The position numbers and the translations under genes were made by a program. Positions 1-5,125 of a DNA stretch of 5,125 nt are shown one piece after another. Origin of the DNA: Hyphomicrobiales bacterium (GTDB lineage: Bacteria > Pseudomonadota > Alphaproteobacteria > Rhizobiales > Aestuariivirgaceae); NCBI GenBank assembly GCA_027030295.1, contig JALVFB010000034.1, positions 1 to 5,125 of the forward strand, given 5' to 3'. How positions within the stretch are numbered: the first letter of the stretch is position 1; each line of letters begins with the position of its first letter. The notes under the pieces were generated by a model that had not been told where the DNA came from, made no database searches, and saw only the letters and a program-made list of their open reading frames with translations.

Positions 1-343
<343 letters not shown>

Positions 344-352
344 GTTTCACCA

Positions 353-360
353 CTCCCCCC
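353..360 (-). promoter_or_regulatory. Ribosome binding site of purA
   Basis: The minus strand reads GGGGGGAG here, a Shine-Dalgarno-like purine run ending nine bases before the ATG at 343. It fixes the purA start, which also coincides with the conserved N-terminus of the family. Confidence 0.7.
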
Positions 361-409
361 GCGCCATCAGCCCTCGGCGCGTGATTACCCCGAATTCTCG
401 CAACGAAAC

Positions 410-440
410 GCGCTGAAGACGGCTCTTCCGCCTTCAGCGC
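410..440 (-). terminator. Probable terminator hairpin after serA
   Basis: A perfect 9-bp inverted repeat (GCGCTGAAG at 410-418, CTTCAGCGC at 432-440) begins 27 bases after the serA stop. Beyond one internal mismatch the stem continues with three G-C pairs (420-422 with 428-430) around a five-base loop. On the minus strand the 3' arm is followed by GTTTCGTT, only a moderate U-tract, so termination may be partial. Just before it on the minus strand a small ACGC-GAA-GCGT hairpin (441-451) could also form. The position between serA and purA suggests that it ends serA transcripts. The weak U-tract leaves room for readthrough into purA or for a role as an mRNA-stabilising stem. Confidence 0.6.
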
Positions 441-467
441 ACGCTTCGCGTTTAGCACGGATTGTGC

Positions 468-2057
468 TCAGAACTCCAGCGCCGAGGCCCACTTGATCTG
501 CGGCAGCTTCTTCACCCGTTCCAGCACCTCTTCCGGCACCGGCTCGTCCACCTCGACCAGCGCCACCGCCTCGCCGCCCGGCTTGGCGCGGCCGAGGTTG
601 AAGGCGGCGATGTTCAGCCCCGCCTCGCCCAGGATGGTGCCCATGGCGCCGAGGAAGCCGGGCTTGTCCTCGTTCACCACATAGAGCATGTGCGGGCCGA
701 ACTCGGCTTCCATGTTGATGCCCTTGGCCTGGATGATGCGCGGCTTGCCGTCGGCGAAGACGGTGCCGGCGACGGAGCGCCTGGAGTTCTCGGTGGACAC
801 CTCCAGGCGGATGTAGCCCTCATACACCCCGCGCTGCGTCTGGCGCACCTCGTTGATGGTCATGCCGCGCTCCCGTGCCACCACCGGCGCGGAAACCATG
901 TTGATGTCCTCGCCCAGCGTCGGGCGCAGCAGGCCGGCCAGCAGGGCGGAGGACAGCGCGCCGATGTTCAGCTCGCCGACGTTGCCGGCGTATTCGATGG
1001 TCACGTCCCTTATGGCCGAACCGATGATCTGGCCGATGAACAGCCCCAGCTTTTCCGCAAGCTCGATGTAGGGCTTGAGCACCGGCGCCTCCTCGGCCGT
1101 GATGGAGGGCATGTTGAGCGCGTTGGACACCGCGCCGGTGAGCAGATAATCGGCGATCTGCTCGGCGATCTGCACCGCCACGTTCTCCTGCGCTTCGGTG
1201 GTGGAGGCGCCCAGATGCGGGGTGCAGATGACTTCCTCCAGTTCGAACAGTGGATTCTCCCGCGCCGGCTCCTCTTCGAACACGTCCATGGCGGCCCCTG
1301 CGATGTGGCCGGACTTGATGGCCTCATACAGGTCGGATTCGACGACGAGGCCGCCGCGCGCGCAGTTGATGACACGCGCGCCCTTCTTCATCTTCGCCAA
1401 CGCCTCCGCATCGATGATGTGCCTCGTCTTGTCGGTGAGCGGCGTGTGCAGGGACAGGAAGTCGGCGCGCGCCAGCAGCTCGTCGAAGTCCACCTTCTCC
1501 ACCCCGATCTCCCGCGCGCGTTCCTCCGTCAGATAGGGGTCGAAGGCGATGACCCGCATGTGCAGCCCCTGCGCGCGGTTGGCGACGATGGAGCCGATGT
1601 TGCCGCAGCCGATCAGCCCCAGCGTCTTGCGATAGACCTCCACGCCCATGAACTTGCTCTTTTCCCACTTGCCGGCTTTCGTGGACTCGTTGGCCTGCGG
1701 AATCTTCCGCGCCAGCGCCAGCATCATGGCGATGGTGTGCTCGGCGGTGGTCACGGCGTTGCCCAGCGGCGTGTTCATGACGATGATGCCGCGCGCGGTG
1801 GCCGCCGGCACGTCGATGTTGTCCACGCCGATGCCGGCCCGGCCGATGACCTTGAGGTTCTTCGCCGCCTCGATGGCCCTGGCCGTCACCTTGGTGGCGG
1901 AGCGCACCGCCAGTCCGTCGAACTCCGGCAGGCGGGCGATGAACGCTTCCTTGTCCTTGCCAAGGTCGGGTTCGTAGGCGACGTCGATGCCGCGCGCCTC
2001 CAGAATCTTCACCGCGGTTTCGGACAGCTTGTCGGAAATGAGAACTTTCGGCGCCAT
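468..2057 (-). CDS. serA: D-3-phosphoglycerate dehydrogenase, long form with ACT domain
   Basis: The enzyme oxidises 3-phosphoglycerate to 3-phosphohydroxypyruvate with NAD, the first committed step of serine synthesis, in the cytoplasm. The protein has 529 residues, the usual length of the long SerA class rather than the ~410 of the E. coli type. The split substrate-binding domain covers about 1-100 and 285-315. The inserted NAD-binding Rossmann domain has GCGNIG at 150-155 and Asp173 to bind the adenosine ribose. The expected catalytic residues are Arg234 (in NCARGG), Glu263 (in EEEP) and His281 (in PHLGAST). An intervening ASB-like domain (~318-450) leads to a C-terminal ACT domain (~455-529) with NEDKPGFLG, the usual site of serine feedback in this class. 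The ATG at 2057 is chosen because AGGAGG lies seven bases upstream and MAPKVLISD is the family N-terminus; an in-frame ATG at 2126 would add 23 unrelated residues and run into a hairpin. serC lies 91 bp upstream on the same strand. Confidence 0.97.
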   Translation of the reverse strand: MAPKVLISDKLSETAVKILEARGIDVAYEPDLGKDKEAFIARLPEFDGLAVRSATKVTARAIEAAKNLKVIGRAGIGVDNIDVPAATARGIIVMNTPLGNAVTTAEHTIAMMLALARKIPQANESTKAGKWEKSKFMGVEVYRKTLGLIGCGNIGSIVANRAQGLHMRVIAFDPYLTEERAREIGVEKVDFDELLARADFLSLHTPLTDKTRHIIDAEALAKMKKGARVINCARGGLVVESDLYEAIKSGHIAGAAMDVFEEEPARENPLFELEEVICTPHLGASTTEAQENVAVQIAEQIADYLLTGAVSNALNMPSITAEEAPVLKPYIELAEKLGLFIGQIIGSAIRDVTIEYAGNVGELNIGALSSALLAGLLRPTLGEDINMVSAPVVARERGMTINEVRQTQRGVYEGYIRLEVSTENSRRSVAGTVFADGKPRIIQAKGINMEAEFGPHMLYVVNEDKPGFLGAMGTILGEAGLNIAAFNLGRAKPGGEAVALVEVDEPVPEEVLERVKKLPQIKWASALEF

Positions 2058-2064
2058 GGGGCTG

Positions 2065-2070
2065 CCTCCT
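2065..2070 (-). promoter_or_regulatory. Ribosome binding site of serA
   Basis: A perfect AGGAGG on the minus strand sits seven bases before the ATG at 2057. It decides against the longer in-frame reading from 2126, which has no comparable site. Confidence 0.85.
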
Positions 2071-2102
2071 CGTTTTGCTCGTGATGGATCCGTGATTGCC
2101 GT

Positions 2103-2137
2103 GAAAGAAAGAAAGGCGGGGCGCAATCGGCCCCGCC
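2103..2137 (-). terminator. Terminator-like hairpin between serC and serA
   Basis: On the minus strand, 11 bases after the serC stop, an uninterrupted 8-bp G-C stem (2130-2137 pairing with 2115-2122, seven-base loop) is followed at once by TTTCTTTCTTTC (2114-2103), nine T in twelve bases. This is the classic layout of an intrinsic terminator for leftward transcription. It leaves only about 30 bases to the serA ribosome binding site, and I see no good promoter there. If serA is co-transcribed with serC, the element should act as a partial terminator that lowers serA relative to serC. Confidence 0.72.
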
Positions 2138-2148
2138 CTGGTGTTCGT

Positions 2149-3315
2149 TCAGCCCGTCAGCTCGGCTTTCGCCGTGGCGTAGGCCCAGTCGAGCCACGGC
2201 AACAGGGCCTCGATGTCGCTCTTCTCCACCGTGCCGCCGCACCAGATGCGGAATCCCGGCGGTGCGGTGCGATAGGCGGAGAGATCATAGCCCGCGCCTT
2301 CCTCCGCCAGCAGCTCCAGCATCCGCTTCGGCAGGGCCGCGGCCTGCTCCTCCGTCAGGCCCTCCCTGCCCTTCGCGGAAAGGCGCATGCACACGGAAGT
2401 GTTGGAGCGAATCGCCGGATCGGAAACAAGGTTTTCCACCCAGTCGGTCTGCGCTTCCCAGTCCCACACGACCTGCGCGTTCTCGTTGGCCTTGGCGATG
2501 AGCGCCGGCAGACCGCCCATCTCCTTCGCCCATTTCAGCGCCGCCAGGTGGTCCTCGATGGCCATGAGCGAAACGGTGTTGATGGTCTTGCCCTCGAAGA
2601 TGCCGGAAATCAGCTTGCCACCCTTGGTCAGGCGGAAGAGCTTCGGCATTGGCCAGGACGGCGTGTGGCTCTCCAGCCGCTCGACGGCGCGCGGCGACAG
2701 GATGAGAATGCCGTGCTGCGCCTCGCCGCCCATCACCTTCTGCCAGGAATAGGTGGTGGCGTCGAGCTTGTCGAAGGCCAGCTCCTGCGCGAAGGCGGCG
2801 GAGGTGGCGTCGCAGATGGTCAGCCCCTCGCGATCGGCCGGGATCCAGTCGCCGTTCGGCACGCGCGCGCCGGAGGTGGTGCCGTTCCAGGTGAAGACCA
2901 CGTCGCGGGAGAAGTCCACCGCCGAAAGGTCGGGCAGCTCGCCGAAATCGGCGACCATGGCGCGCGCATCCACCTTCAGCTGGTCGCAGACGTCGGTCAC
3001 CCAGCCCTTGCCGAAGCTCTCCCAGGCGAGCACGTCCACGCCACGCGGGCCGAGGAGGTTCCACATCGCCATTTCCACCGCGCCGGTGTCCGAGCCGGGC
3101 ACGATGCCGATGAGGTAGTCATCGGGAACCTGCAAGACCTCGCGGGTGAGCGCCAGCAGTTCCTGGATGCGCGCCAGCGCTTCCTTGCTGCGATGCGAGC
3201 GGCCGAGAAGCGCGTTTTTCAGGAGGGAGAAGTCCCAGCCCTTGAACTTGGTGGTGGGGCCGGGGGAGAAACGGGGATTGGCCGGTTTGGTGGCCGGCTT
3301 TTCGATGCTGGTCAT
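2149..3315 (-). CDS. serC: Phosphoserine aminotransferase (alphaproteobacterial/Methanosarcina type)
   Basis: A PLP enzyme that transfers the amino group of glutamate to 3-phosphohydroxypyruvate, giving 3-phosphoserine, the second step of serine synthesis; in many bacteria SerC also acts in pyridoxal phosphate synthesis. The protein has 388 residues, longer than the ~360 of the E. coli form and typical of the alphaproteobacterial subgroup. The N-terminus has NPRFSPGPTTKFKGW (13-27), then VPGSDTGAVE (72-81) in the cofactor phosphate region and TWNGTTSG (142-149). Asp169 in CDATSAA probably holds the pyridine nitrogen, and SWQKVMGGE places the Schiff-base lysine at Lys193. The C-terminal small domain includes YRTAPPGFRIWCGGTVE (348-364). 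The start at 3315 is preceded by GGAAGGA nine bases upstream; an ATG at 3375 would add 20 residues translated from the leader and overlaps the predicted -10 box. It is the first gene of the serC-serA unit, and its ribosome binding site lies in a hairpin. Confidence 0.96.
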   Translation of the reverse strand: MTSIEKPATKPANPRFSPGPTTKFKGWDFSLLKNALLGRSHRSKEALARIQELLALTREVLQVPDDYLIGIVPGSDTGAVEMAMWNLLGPRGVDVLAWESFGKGWVTDVCDQLKVDARAMVADFGELPDLSAVDFSRDVVFTWNGTTSGARVPNGDWIPADREGLTICDATSAAFAQELAFDKLDATTYSWQKVMGGEAQHGILILSPRAVERLESHTPSWPMPKLFRLTKGGKLISGIFEGKTINTVSLMAIEDHLAALKWAKEMGGLPALIAKANENAQVVWDWEAQTDWVENLVSDPAIRSNTSVCMRLSAKGREGLTEEQAAALPKRMLELLAEEGAGYDLSAYRTAPPGFRIWCGGTVEKSDIEALLPWLDWAYATAKAELTG

Positions 3316-3366
3316 GTCAATACATCCTTCCAGATGTTCGCCCCTCGTTGGGGAGGGGTGGCCCGC
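3316..3366 (-). promoter_or_regulatory. serC leader RNA, two hairpins with the second covering the ribosome binding site
   Basis: On the minus-strand transcript a first hairpin pairs CCCCTC (3353-3358) with GAGGGG (3341-3346) around a six-base loop. Three bases later a second pairs ACATCT (3332-3337) with GGATGT (3322-3327), closed by a U-G pair and a GGAA tetraloop (3328-3331). The second stem-loop contains the serC ribosome binding site GGAAGGA (3325-3331), which would be partly hidden when folded. A serC leader motif is known upstream of serC-serA operons in Alphaproteobacteria, and its last stem overlaps the ribosome binding site; gene, position and layout match here. The assignment to that family is from recall and architecture, not from a covariance search. 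The 5' end is inferred from the promoter spacing. A ligand or protein partner is not evident from the sequence. Confidence 0.68.
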
Positions 3367-3387
3367 GTTCGCCATAGGCCGCGAACG
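3366..3387. repeat. Inverted repeat over the serC -10 region
   Basis: Perfect 7-base arms CGTTCGC (3366-3372) and GCGAACG (3381-3387) flank eight bases that include most of the predicted serC -10 box. A further copy, GTTCGCC, occurs at 3336-3342, 31 bases from the copy at 3367-3373 and in the same orientation. The placement fits a repressor binding site, but I do not recognise the motif and chance is possible in GC-rich DNA. Confidence 0.4.
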
Positions 3388-3400
3388 GGGCGCAAGTCAA
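3372..3400 (-). promoter_or_regulatory. Probable sigma-70 type promoter of serC
   Basis: The minus strand has TTGACT at 3400-3395 as the -35 box and CTATGG at 3377-3372 as the -10 box, 17 bases apart. TTGAC is a close match to the housekeeping -35, while the -10 is a weaker match. Transcription would begin near 3364-3366, giving a leader of about 50 bases that contains both predicted hairpins. The -10 box lies inside a palindrome (3366-3387) that could be an operator. Confidence 0.6.
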
Positions 3401-3435
3401 GCACGGATCACGAGCCCGGCTTTCTTGTGAACTGT

Positions 3436-3450
3436 GTGACGGTTTGTCAC
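3436..3450. repeat. Inverted repeat in the serC-ispG divergent region
   Basis: GTGAC (3436-3440) and GTCAC (3446-3450) form a perfect 5-base dyad around five bases. It lies upstream of both the serC promoter and the ispG start, in a local AT-richer patch, so it could be a binding site for a regulator of either gene. It resembles a CRP/FNR half-site pattern but has the wrong spacing for TGTGA-N6-TCACA. Confidence 0.35.
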
Positions 3451-3523
3451 CTGCCCGGCGCGCACCATTGCGCCATGCGGACAAACGCGGCTTTTTCTTG
3501 ATTTGCGCGAACCGGCGGGCGAT

Positions 3524-4756
3524 ATGGCGGGCATGAGCTTTTCGGCCAGACAGCGGCGGCGCAAGGCGCATCCGGTGCCGGTGGGCAACGTCGTCATCGG
3601 CGGCGATGCCCCGGTGCGCATCCAGTCCATGACCAACACCGACACGGCGGACGTGAACGCCACCGTGGCGCAGATCGTGGCGCTGCACGAGGCCGGCTCG
3701 GAGCTGGTGCGCATCACCGTGGACAGGGAGGAGGCGGCGAAAGCCGTGCCGCGCATCCGCGAAGAGCTGAACAGGCGCGGCTGCGACGTGCCGCTCATCG
3801 GCGATTTTCACTACATCGGCCACATCCTGTTGCGCGACCACCCCGCCTGCGCCGAGGCGCTGGACAAGTTCCGCATCAATCCCGGCAACGTCGGCTTCGG
3901 ACAGAAGCAGGACAGAAACTTCTCCGCCATCATCGACATCGCGCTCAAGCACGGAAAACCGGTGCGCATCGGCGCCAACTGGGGCTCCATGGACGCCGCG
4001 CTGCTGGACGAGCTGATGGAGAAAAACGCGCATCGGCCGGAGCCGAAGGACGCGCGCGAGGTGATGCACGAGGCCCTGGTGGAATCCTGCCTGCGCTCGG
4101 CCGCGCGGGCGGAAGAACTGGGCATGAAGCCGGAGCGTATCGTGCTCTCGGCCAAGGTTTCTGAGGTGCAGGACCTGGTGGCGGTCTATCGGCAACTGGC
4201 CGGGCGCTGCGCGTATGCCCTGCATCTGGGGCTGACCGAGGCGGGCATGGGAGACGCCGGCGTCATCGGCTCCACCGCCGGGCTGGCCATCCTGCTTCAG
4301 GAGGGCATCGGCGACACCATCCGCGTGTCCATCACGCCAGAGCCGGGCGACGCGCGCACCCGCGAGGTGATGGTGGCGCAGCAGATCTTGCAGGCGCTGG
4401 GTTTGCGCGCCTTCATGCCGGACGTCATCGCCTGTCCGGGCTGCGGGCGCACCACGTCGATGCGCTTTCAGGAGCTCGCGCGCGACATTGCCGCCTGGCT
4501 GGCCGAACGCATGCCGGAGTGGCGGCGAGAATATCCCGGCAGCGAGGCGTTGCAGGTGGCGGTGATGGGCTGCATCGTCAACGGCCCGGGCGAATCGAAG
4601 CACGCCGACATCGGCATATCGCTTCCCGGCACCGGCGAGGCGCCGGCCGCCCCGGTATTCATGGATGGCAAGAAGGTGGCGACGTTGCGCGGCGAGAACC
4701 TGGCCGAACAGTTCCGCGCCATGGTGGAGGACTACGTCGCGCGGCGCTGGGGCTGA
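3524..4756 (+). CDS. ispG: 4-hydroxy-3-methylbut-2-enyl diphosphate synthase (IspG/GcpE)
   Basis: An iron-sulphur enzyme of the MEP isoprenoid pathway that reductively opens 2-C-methyl-D-erythritol 2,4-cyclodiphosphate to HMBPP. Counting from 3524 the protein has 410 residues, longer than the ~370 of E. coli IspG but usual for Alphaproteobacteria. The N-terminal TIM barrel starts with [13 protein letters not shown] (31-43) and contains LVRITVD, LIGDFHY (91-97) and RINPGNVG (117-124). The C-terminal domain carries the 4Fe-4S ligands Cys304 and Cys307 in CPGCGRT and Cys350 in [11 protein letters not shown], with the conserved Glu357 as fourth ligand, so the enzyme looks intact. The start is not certain: ATG 3524 has a GCGGG run only four bases upstream, ATG 3533 (407 residues) is equally compatible with the family, and a TTG at 3503 has no ribosome binding site. 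It is divergent from serC, and its 3' end overlaps the acetyltransferase gene on the other strand by 25 bp. Confidence 0.96.
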   Translation: MAGMSFSARQRRRKAHPVPVGNVVIGGDAPVRIQSMTNTDTADVNATVAQIVALHEAGSELVRITVDREEAAKAVPRIREELNRRGCDVPLIGDFHYIGHILLRDHPACAEALDKFRINPGNVGFGQKQDRNFSAIIDIALKHGKPVRIGANWGSMDAALLDELMEKNAHRPEPKDAREVMHEALVESCLRSAARAEELGMKPERIVLSAKVSEVQDLVAVYRQLAGRCAYALHLGLTEAGMGDAGVIGSTAGLAILLQEGIGDTIRVSITPEPGDARTREVMVAQQILQALGLRAFMPDVIACPGCGRTTSMRFQELARDIAAWLAERMPEWRREYPGSEALQVAVMGCIVNGPGESKHADIGISLPGTGEAPAAPVFMDGKKVATLRGENLAEQFRAMVEDYVARRWG

Positions 4757-5125
4757 GGTTTTTCCTTCAACATCTGCCAGCGCCATTCGGGCAGCAGCAG
4801 GCCGCGCGCATCGCCCAGCGCGCCCGCTCGCAGCTCCAGATGCAGCAGCCGCGCGGGGTCGTAAGGGCCGGGCAGAATGATGCGCTCCGGCGTGTGAACG
4901 AATCCATAGCGGCCATAAAAAGGCTCGTCGCCGACGAGAAAGATCAGCCCGTGCCCGGCCTTGCGCGCCGCATCCAGCCCCGTGCGCATCAGCGCGTCGC
5001 CCAGCCCGCCGTTCTGAAAATCCGGATGCACCGCCAGCGGCCCCAGCAGCAGTGCCCGTTCGCCACCGGGATGGATGCGCAGCGGCCAGAAGGAAACCAG
5101 CCCCGCCAGCCTGCCACTGGCCACG
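4732..5125 (-). CDS. GNAT-family N-acetyltransferase, YhbS-like, 5' end off the window
   Basis: A probable acetyl-CoA-dependent N-acetyltransferase; the substrate cannot be told from the sequence. The open frame continues to the right edge, giving 130 codons of the C-terminal part. It reads [14 protein letters not shown], then [26 protein letters not shown], where QNGGLG fits the acetyl-CoA pyrophosphate loop (Q/RxxGxG/A) on motif [14 protein letters not shown] follows, the LGDPxYYxRFGF-like signature of the YhbS group (COG3153). About 40-50 N-terminal residues are probably missing, and the GTG at 5124 is most likely an internal valine. The stop at 4732-4734 lies inside the end of ispG on the opposite strand, so the last eight codons are antisense to ispG. 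The C-terminal tail [11 protein letters not shown] is basic and probably not part of the fold. No functional link with ispG is evident. Confidence 0.85.
   Translation of the reverse strand, partial: VASGRLAGLVSFWPLRIHPGGERALLLGPLAVHPDFQNGGLGDALMRTGLDAARKAGHGLIFLVGDEPFYGRYGFVHTPERIILPGPYDPARLLHLELRAGALGDARGLLLPEWRWQMLKEKPQPQRRAT

Noticed and set aside
462..2084. A 540-codon open frame on the plus strand opposite serA.
   Set aside because: It is a by-product of GC-rich codon use in serA: the translation is rich in R, G, H and A, has no recognisable motif, and serA itself has all the family's catalytic residues.
2058..2126. A 23-residue N-terminal extension of serA starting at ATG 2126.
   Set aside because: The extension is not part of the family, has no ribosome binding site and would start within the terminator-like hairpin, whereas AGGAGG precedes the ATG at 2057.
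3316..3375. A 20-residue N-terminal extension of serC starting at ATG 3375.
   Set aside because: That ATG lies in the predicted -10 box, so it would not be in the transcript, and the ATG at 3315 has a well-placed ribosome binding site.
3460..3473. GCGCA-N4-TGCGC dyad upstream of ispG.
   Set aside because: Short GC-only dyads are frequent in DNA of this composition, and no promoter or second copy supports a role.
1987..3501. A 504-codon open frame on the plus strand opposite serC.
   Set aside because: It crosses the serA start, the terminator-like hairpin and the serC promoter, and its composition is a low-complexity mirror of serC; serC is clearly the real gene.
4712..4763. A terminator for ispG: CCGCGC/GCGCGG repeat followed by a TTTTT run.
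   Set aside because: The 6-bp arms are about 20 bases apart and the T run follows the second arm only after 15 further bases, so the layout does not fit an intrinsic terminator.
3317..4786. A 489-codon open frame on the minus strand opposite ispG.
   Set aside because: It would run through the serC promoter and leader, shows no conserved motif, and ispG keeps its three cysteine ligands and glutamate on the other strand.

Overview
The window is a GC-rich, gene-dense stretch of chromosomal housekeeping genes, most likely from an alphaproteobacterium. The evidence is a 388-residue SerC of the alphaproteobacterial/Methanosarcina type, a long (529-residue) SerA with a C-terminal ACT domain, an IspG with an extended N-terminus, and an RNA leader before serC that resembles the serC leader known from Alphaproteobacteria. 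I see no mobile element, CRISPR array, tRNA, rRNA or phage-like gene.

Layout: three genes point left on the minus strand in the order serC (3315-2149), serA (2057-468) and purA (343 to beyond the left edge). To the right, ispG reads rightward (3524-4756), divergent from serC. A GNAT-family acetyltransferase reads leftward from beyond the right edge and ends inside the last codons of ispG, so the two genes converge with a 25-bp overlap. The only non-coding stretches are 344-467, 2058-2148 and 3316-3523. They hold, respectively, a serA terminator candidate and the purA ribosome binding site; a terminator-like hairpin and the serA ribosome binding site; and the serC promoter, leader and divergent control region.

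Together: SerA oxidises 3-phosphoglycerate to 3-phosphohydroxypyruvate and SerC transaminates it to 3-phosphoserine, the first two steps of serine synthesis (SerB is not in the window). PurA commits IMP to AMP synthesis, and serine supplies one-carbon units and glycine for purines, so the neighbourhood makes metabolic sense. IspG belongs to the MEP isoprenoid pathway and is probably only a neighbour. The most informative non-coding signals are the two-hairpin leader whose second stem covers the serC ribosome binding site, and the terminator-like hairpin between serC and serA, which could lower serA relative to serC. I did not find a credible new biological system; the findings are regulatory candidates in an otherwise ordinary region.
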